Positions 58,450 through 64,000 of a stretch of 64,000 nt of DNA are shown here, one piece after another (positions within the stretch are counted from its first letter, which is position 1; the number at the start of each line of letters is the position of its first letter). The stretch lies in assembly GCA_033296705.1 (NCBI GenBank), contig MU856906.1:60112-124111 (forward strand), written 5' to 3'. Under the pieces are notes generated by a model. That model ran no database searches and was not told the DNA's origin. It saw only the letters and a program-made list of their open reading frames with translations. Position numbers and translations under genes: made by a program. Source of the stretch: Chaetomidium leptoderma (Eukaryota; Ascomycota; Sordariomycetes; Sordariales; Chaetomiaceae).

Positions 58450-59804
58450 TCAGTGTACCCATTCCTCAAAATCATCTACAAAGCGGACTGCGGCAGCAAG
58501 ATACCTCTCATGAACATCTCCCCAAGTCCTCGCCGCCTCTCTCATTGCCCGAATAGCTGTCTCACGTCAGTAACAATGCCCACAACAAGAAAACTGTAGG
58601 ACAGGCAAACTCACCCTTGACATAATGGGCATCCGTCGCCGACTCCGAGTTCAGCGCCTTGTGCTCAACATACTTCCACCCCTTCCCCTTCAAATCCCCC
58701 GGCACATAATCCGGATCAATCTTGGGCCTCAGCTCGACGATGTACACTGCCAGCGCAAGCAGCCACCATTGTCTGACCAAGCTGATGTGAAACTTGGCGG
58801 GCAATAGCGGTAGCAAGATCCTCACGGCGTGGCTGGTCGTCAGGACGTGCACGACAAAGAAGTTGTACGCATGCGTCCCGGGCCGGACGGTGGCCACCAG
58901 CAGCGCGACTGCGGCCTCCTGTGATTCCCGGAATAGCTTGACCGGATCGTCAGATGACGACCAATCCCAGGCGTTCCAGTACTCGAGGATGAGCGACTCG
59001 TGCTTCTGGAAGAGGGGCTCGATGTTGGCGAAGCCAGGCTCCTTGAAGAGACCGTCGAAGCGGTCGTCCGAGGCGAGCTTGTTGATGAGTTCGAGGGGTG
59101 AGGCGGAGGAGAAGGGAGACTTGCGGGTGTAGGAGGAGTCGTCGAGATACTTGTGTAGGAAGTTGTACTGCGTTGCAGCTAGACCGAGAGCTTCCATGGC
59201 GATTTCGCGGCTGTCAAACTCATAAGCGTAGCCGAGGTGGATCAGTGGGTGGCCGACTGTAAAAGGGTCAGTAACTGTCGGCAGAGTCGGGGGGTTGGAG
59301 TGTGTGTTGCGTACGGCCACCGATGAGGCCGTTGATCAGGGGCTCGTCCCCCTTCAACATGTACTCCTCAATCACCTTCTTCCATTTGTAATCATGGTTC
59401 ATAGCCATCGCATCCTCGAAAAAGTCTACATAGGCCCGCTGGTATCTCTTATCGCCCAAAAAGTCCCGCCAGTCCTCCTCGCCGACCTCTGACGGCGACG
59501 GCGTCCATGGCTCCAGACTCTTGGCGTCCTCGTCGTATATGTGATATAGCTGCTGAGACTCTGCGCCAAGGTGGTAGGCTGAACACAGGATATGCGGCAG
59601 GTGGTTGTCGAACTGCAGATTGTGGTAGATGATGGCGTGGTTGACATGGTTTGCTTTCAGGAGGTGTTTGAGCGTGCGCGGTCTCTTGTCTGGGTTGGTC
59701 TCGACATTGTGCACTTCGACGGGCGGAAGATCGATGGCCTTTGGTTCGTCGCGCGGAGCCACCAGCCAGTTGACCAGCGGCACGTATGAGAGGACTGAAT
59801 CCAT
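58450..59804 (-). CDS. Questin-oxidase / AflY-like protein (DUF4243)
   Basis: Member of the family of Aspergillus AflY and questin oxidase, which carry out Baeyer-Villiger-type steps in anthraquinone and sterigmatocystin pathways (family knowledge). Three exons on the minus strand: 59804-59315, 59256-58615 and 58556-58450; two 58-nt introns, the second with a CTGAC branch. 412 aa. Features are VNHAIIYHNLQFDNHLPHIL near the N-terminus, then LGAESQQLYHIY, DFLGDKRYQRAYVDFFEDAM and GLGHPLIHLGYAYEF built across intron 1. The later region reads NFFVVHVLTTSHAVR, and the end, on exon 3, is MREAARTWGDVHERYLAAAV. Conserved His pairs could bind metal. No secondary-metabolite synthase lies nearby, so a role outside a biosynthetic cluster is likely (inference). 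Confidence 0.85.
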
Positions 59805-60172
59805 TTTACTGCTCACCTTTCATAGATTGGAGAGCGGGGAAGTTGTTCAATTACAAAACCTCAAGCTCAACTCTGATCTCACAATTTCATTTGTTGAGCT
59901 GCTGCAAAAGAGTTGAGAGTGATGTCAGGGCGAATCAGCAGACCCTTGGGCCCGCTCGCACCAGACCGCCAGCCCCCTGTCTCGCCAAGTCCATGCCGAG
60001 AAGACCAGGACCCCCACTGTCGAATCCCTGCTGCCCCGCCCCCGCCAAAACGTCAGAGGTCGAGCTCGCGGGGAATTCAGCATCGTCCCAACTCTATCTA
60101 TTAAGTGTAGCTTCCCGAGTTTATTAGAGCTCCCAAAGACACCTTACACAAGAAATCCACCCACAGAAACAA
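59805..60172. promoter_or_regulatory. Divergent promoter, AflY-like gene / RPE1
   Basis: 368 bp separate the two start codons, which point apart. The side next to RPE1 ends in an A-rich leader. Confidence 0.5.
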
Positions 60173-61084
60173 TGGCCCCCAAAGCGATCATTGCCCCGTC
60201 GATTCTCTCGGCAGACTTTGCCGAGCTTGGTGCCGCGTGCTCCAGGACGATCGGGCAGGGCGCCGACTGGCTCCATGTCGACATCATGTAGGTCAACACC
60301 AGCGCCAAAAAAACAACAGCTTAAGGTACTCAGTTCTCACAACCCACCCTCCCACTCGATATAGGGATGGTCACTTTGTCCCCAACCTCACCTTTGGCCC
60401 GCCCGTGGTCGCCAAGATCCGCTCGCACGTCGACAAGCCCACCGAGAGCCACGGCAAGGGCACCTTTGACTGCCACATGATGATCGCCGAGCCCAAAAAA
60501 TGGGTCAAGGAATTCAAGGCCGCCGGCTGCGACCTGTACTGCTTCCACTACGAAGCCGCCATCGACTCGACAGCCGCCGAGAGCCCCGAGGCCACGTCCG
60601 ACCGCAAGACCTCGCCGCGCGAGCTGATCCGCTACATCCACGACCAGGACATGCTGGCGGGCGTCGCCATCAAGCCCGGCACCAAGGTGGATGTGCTGTA
60701 TGAGTTGCTGGATACCCAATACAAGGCCGAGCGGCCGGATGTAAGCTTGCTTCACTCTCCTTTAACAAAAAGCTTTCTTGGGTTGGGTGCTGATAATGGG
60801 GTTGCGCTGGTTGACAGATGGTTCTGGTGATGACGGTCGAGCCTGGGTTTGGCGGGCAAAAGTTTATGGCGTCCGAGTTGCCCAAGGTGCGGGCGCTGCG
60901 GGAGCGGTACCCGGAGTTGAATATCGAGGTTGATGGCGGGCTGGGGCCGGGCACGATCGACCAGGCGGCAGATGCCGGGGCGAATGTCATTGTCGCGGGG
61001 AGCGCTGTGTTTGGGGCCAAGGATCCCGCGGGGGTGATTGCGCTGCTGAGGGAGGCGGTCGACAAGCGGGGTGGGAAGTTATAG
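60173..61084 (+). CDS. RPE1: Ribulose-phosphate 3-epimerase (frame break near start)
   Basis: Interconverts ribulose-5-phosphate and xylulose-5-phosphate in the non-oxidative pentose phosphate pathway, in the cytosol. Exons 60173-60287, 60365-60740 and 60818-61084, with two 77-nt introns. The TIM-barrel family motifs are all present: IIAPSILSADF, the metal site HVDIMDGHFVPN (restored across intron 1), DCHMMIAEPKKW, HYEAA, GVAIKPGT, VMTVEPGFGGQKFM and VDGGLGPGTI. The length would be 252 aa, normal for the family. The ATG at 60173 is not in the epimerase frame. One extra C in the GCCCC run at 60176-60180 would give MAPKAIIAPS, the usual start, and no in-frame ATG lies close upstream. A sequencing or assembly deletion is more likely than a broken gene, because the rest is intact. 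Confidence 0.9.
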
Positions 61085-61510
61085 GTGGCCGAGGGTATTC
61101 ATGGCCGTGCAACTAAACAACTCTGGGAGACGAAGAGACTAGAAAGGAAAAGTACAAAAGGTGCCTTGCAGTCAAAAGCAGACGCTGTAACTTGCACCAC
61201 TGGCACCCAAAGCGGGTACATTTCTGTTGGAAAGCAAAAATGTTAAGAGATCATGATTCGAACTGAGAACCACCACGTTTATTCGTGGACCTGGCAGGTT
61301 TGTGAGTGAAACGGTAACAGATGTGACTAAATGGCTTTGTAGATTGGGAGTAGGACCTGCATGGTAAGTCATATACCCTCAGCATGGGCCACGGGCAACG
61401 TCACATGCTCAGGGCTTCGCAGTCCAAGCTCTCCCCGGCCCATGACGACAGCCGCGAGCAGGGCAAGAGAGCAAGAGAGCCCAGACGTTGTTGTCCCGCG
61501 AGACCGACGT
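61085..61510. other. Convergent intergenic region RPE1 / aminotransferase
   Basis: 426 bp between two 3' ends. A GATTCGAAC-like stretch near 61255 resembles a tRNA B box, but I could not build a cloverleaf around it. No gene seen. Confidence 0.5.
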
Positions 61511-61626
61511 TCACTTCCTCCCCGCCGCCAGCACCTTCTCCAACACCGCAATCAACCCCTTCACCTCGTCCACTGTCACATACACCCCCACGTCAGCTCT
61601 GCCGCACTTGACCAACCAACCAACCC

Positions 61627-61665
<39 letters not shown>

Positions 61666-63085
61666 AAAAAACTCACCAGTGTTATAATGCACCATACTAA
61701 CCCTCACCACCCCATCCCCAGACGACGACGACGACAAGCCCAACACGTCCTCGACAAGCCTGACCGAGTAAAACGCCCCCCACCGAAACCCAAACACGGC
61801 GCCCTCCTCTGCATCTGCATCTGCCTCCACCGCCTCCACCAGCTCCCGCGCCCCCCAGCCGCGCACGCCAAAACTCACCGTCGGCACCCTCGCCCGCGCA
61901 TCAGCGCTGCGCTCCCCGTAGACAACCACATCATCAGCGCCCCGCGAGTCAAGCCAGTTTAGGAGCGTAGTCTGGAGGGTGGTTTCGTGCGCGACGATGG
62001 CAGGCCATTTACCACCGCCGTCGTTGTTGTCATCGTCATCGTCGCCGTTGTTGAGGTACGAGACTACGGCGGGGAGGGCGTGCACGAGCTCGTAGCTTGC
62101 GGCGGCGAGGCCGAGTTTGTGTTCTAGGGTCGTGTGGGGGTTGAAGAAGTGGCCGAGGGAGTGGAGTTGGGAGAGGGCCAGGGGGCTGGCGTAGAGGAGG
62201 GAGATGTGGGGGCCGTAGACCTGAGAGGGTGAAGGGCGGGGGGTGTGAGTGTTGGTTGGATGGAAAACAAAAAAAAGAAAAGGGTAAAAAGTACCTTGTA
62301 CCAGGAAAAGGAGTAAAAATCGACGCCGAGGTCTTTGACGTCGATTTTGCGGTGCGGGGCGTAGGCGACGGCGTCGACGCAGACTAGGGCGTTGGGGTTG
62401 TGGCTGTGGACGGTGGACGTGATGGCCTTGATGTCGTGGATGGTTCCGAGGATGTTGCTTGCGTGGGTGCAAGTGACGAGCCGCGTCTTGTCGGTGAGGA
62501 GATCGGCAAGGTCCGAGGCGAGCAGCTTTGGGTTGGTTTTGGCGTCAGGGGTGTCGCTGTTCGGCTTCCACCACTTGAGAACCAGCTTCTGACGCTCGGC
62601 GAGATCTACCCAGGGCGCGATGTTTGCCTCGTGATCGACGACAGAGACAATCAGCTCGTCGCCTTCTTGAAAGCGCAAGGCATAGGAGACGTTTCGAAAC
62701 AGTTGGGTGGTGGATGGGCCGAGCACTGGAGCGTTGTGAGACTCATATCCCGGAACACTCAAGGGGGGGCACACACACCGATCTCGTCTCTCGAGGCACC
62801 GATATACTTGGCTGCGGCAGCGTAGCCCTCATTATAACGGTCCGTGGACTTCTTGCCCGTGGAGTATGTAGCTCCGAGCTGGACATTGGTGTTCAGCAGA
62901 TAGTCTCGGATGCTGGGACAGTCATTAACCCGGCATTCTCGAATCTGCGGGCTACCGAATCACTAATACCGTTCGGCCACTGCCCCCAAAGCCTGGCTTC
63001 CGCCGGCGTTGTCGAGATAGACTTGCTCGCCAGCCAATGCGGGGAAACTTCCCCTCACTTCGTCCATATCCAGGGAGGCGGCCAT
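61511..63085 (-). CDS. Class V PLP-dependent aminotransferase (cysteine-desulfurase-like)
   Basis: PLP enzyme of the NifS/CsdA/SufS fold type, stand-alone fungal form. The exact reaction is unknown; the choices are desulfurase, selenocysteine lyase or lyase/aminotransferase. Five exons on the minus strand: 63085-62970, 62912-62779, 62725-62295, 62220-61677 and 61572-61511; introns of 57, 53, 74 and 104 nt; 428 aa. Motifs are VYLDNAGGSQ near the start, GPSTTQLFRNV, the PLP-contacting VDHEANIAPW, THASNILGTIHDI, CVDAVAYAPH (with the PLP-ring Asp) and FYSFSWYK. The last Lys, K227, is the predicted Schiff-base residue and is the final codon of exon 3. The C-terminal half has an Asp/Asn run (DDDDDNND) and Ser run from triplet repeats. 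The last exon codes only about 20 residues. Convergent with RPE1. Confidence 0.9.
61627..61669. repeat. (GAAA)n tetranucleotide repeat in the last intron
   Basis: About ten copies of AGAA lie within intron 4 of the aminotransferase gene, on the far side of the donor site at 61676. On the coding strand it is a (CTTT)n pyrimidine tract. Confidence 0.9.
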
Positions 63086-64000
63086 GGTGACGTGTAGGAG
63101 AGAGAGGGAACAAGCGGTGGTGGGCGGAGATAACAAGGGGGCAATAATACTAACAATATCCTCTGGGACTGGGATCTTGCGATGAAGAAGAGGAGAAGCA
63201 TGCAAGTTTACCTGGCCGAGATAATCCGGGTTGCCGGTGCGGGATAGGACCCACGGCACCGGAAGAGGTAGGTATGTACATGTACAAAGCCGGCTCCATC
63301 AGACGATGGGTCGGCCAACTCCGGGGCCGATCCACCTGCCAGCTTCGGCAGCCGAGGGCGAGGAAGAGACCTTGTCCGAGCATCAGGCACTGGCTAGGTA
63401 TCTTGCGAAGGAATTGGTATCAACCCTCGCATAGCCTCCCCAAGCTGCATGTCTCACCGGAGGAGTAGGACTAACAACACGACGATCGCACCTGAAGCAA
63501 TGGCCCGGCGGCTCCCTGCAGCCGTTACTCCATGCTTCTGTTGGCTCGATCCTGTGCATGCCGTTTCAGCCATCTCCAAGCAGACGCCGCCGCTTAACAA
63601 GATCGGAGCCTAGGAACCGCCGGGCTAGAAGGCAGCTAGAAGGCAGCTGGAAGGCCTGCAGCCCGCCGTGAGTTAGCAGGTAGCGCCCGAGACGAGCGAT
63701 GGAGGGCATATGGCATGAATGATAAGGCAGCGGTACCGCAAGACGCAGGAGATGGATGCAGTGTTTAGCGCCTACTGCCGCTCTCTCAGCCGCTGGGAGA
63801 CACAGCAGGACTGGCGCTTCGGGCGTCATGCAACAAGTTGTGCAGGGCGCTTTTCGTTGAAAACGTCTGGAGGGCGAATGGGAAGAGGTCATGCGATTGT
63901 TGGACCACGGTCTCCCCTCTGATCTTAGGGACAGGGGGCCTAGAATATGGAGGTCTCACTCGCAAACTGGGAAATAACTCGGATTCTTAGTGCACCTACC
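63086..64000. other. Upstream region of the aminotransferase gene
   Basis: 915 bp to the window edge. Short frames only, with no recognised motif. Probably promoter and leader DNA. Confidence 0.5.

Noticed and set aside
61240..61290. tRNA-like GATTCGAAC / GTTCGAATC sequence
   Set aside because: It resembles a B box, but no matching acceptor stem, A box or anticodon arm could be built on either strand.

Overview
The window is nuclear DNA from a filamentous ascomycete, most likely a Sordariomycete (inference). It holds single-copy eukaryotic housekeeping genes. Their introns are short (about 50-220 nt), nearly all GT-AG, often with CTAAC/CTGAC-type branch sites. Codon third positions are GC-rich and intergenic regions are long and full of microsatellites. 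There is no sign of bacterial operons, CRISPR, rRNA or a recognisable intact transposon. I could model 16 protein genes; exon coordinates were worked out by hand from splice sites and reading frame.

Layout. 1-2.26 kb is gene-free, with microsatellites. 2.26-9.88 kb carries NOC4 (-), ATP4 (+), a YVC1-type TRP channel (+) and a tiny Cys-rich protein (+); NOC4 and ATP4 diverge from a 315-bp shared promoter. 10.6-13.8 kb holds the eRF1 methyltransferase MTQ2 (+), converging on SmD1 (-) and the V-ATPase assembly factor PKR1 (-). 16.2-19.1 kb is a large F-box protein (+). 19.1-30.3 kb is an 11-kb gene-poor stretch with an assembly gap and a degenerate tandem array. 30.3-31.8 kb is a C2H2 transcription factor (+), followed by another 6.5-kb gene-poor stretch. 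38.2-41.5 kb is single-exon APC2 (+). 41.5-48.3 kb is gene-poor. 48.3-51.1 kb is a Gln/His-rich RING protein (+) whose frame continues beyond an in-frame TAG. 52.4-63.1 kb is a compact cluster: an APH-like kinase (-), RAD24/RAD17 (-), a questin-oxidase-like protein (-), ribulose-phosphate 3-epimerase (+) and a class V aminotransferase (-).

The genes do not form one pathway. They cover ribosome assembly, mitochondrial ATP synthesis, vacuolar ion transport and acidification, splicing, translation termination, cell-cycle ubiquitination, DNA-damage checkpoint and pentose-phosphate metabolism. The items most worth a second look are the RING gene's coding extension after TAG, a one-base frame break at the start of the epimerase gene, a 47-C homopolymer that decides the SmD1 C-terminus, a 98-aa Cys-rich protein ending in CCVM, a GC-AG intron in the F-box gene, and the long non-coding flanks of the two regulatory genes.
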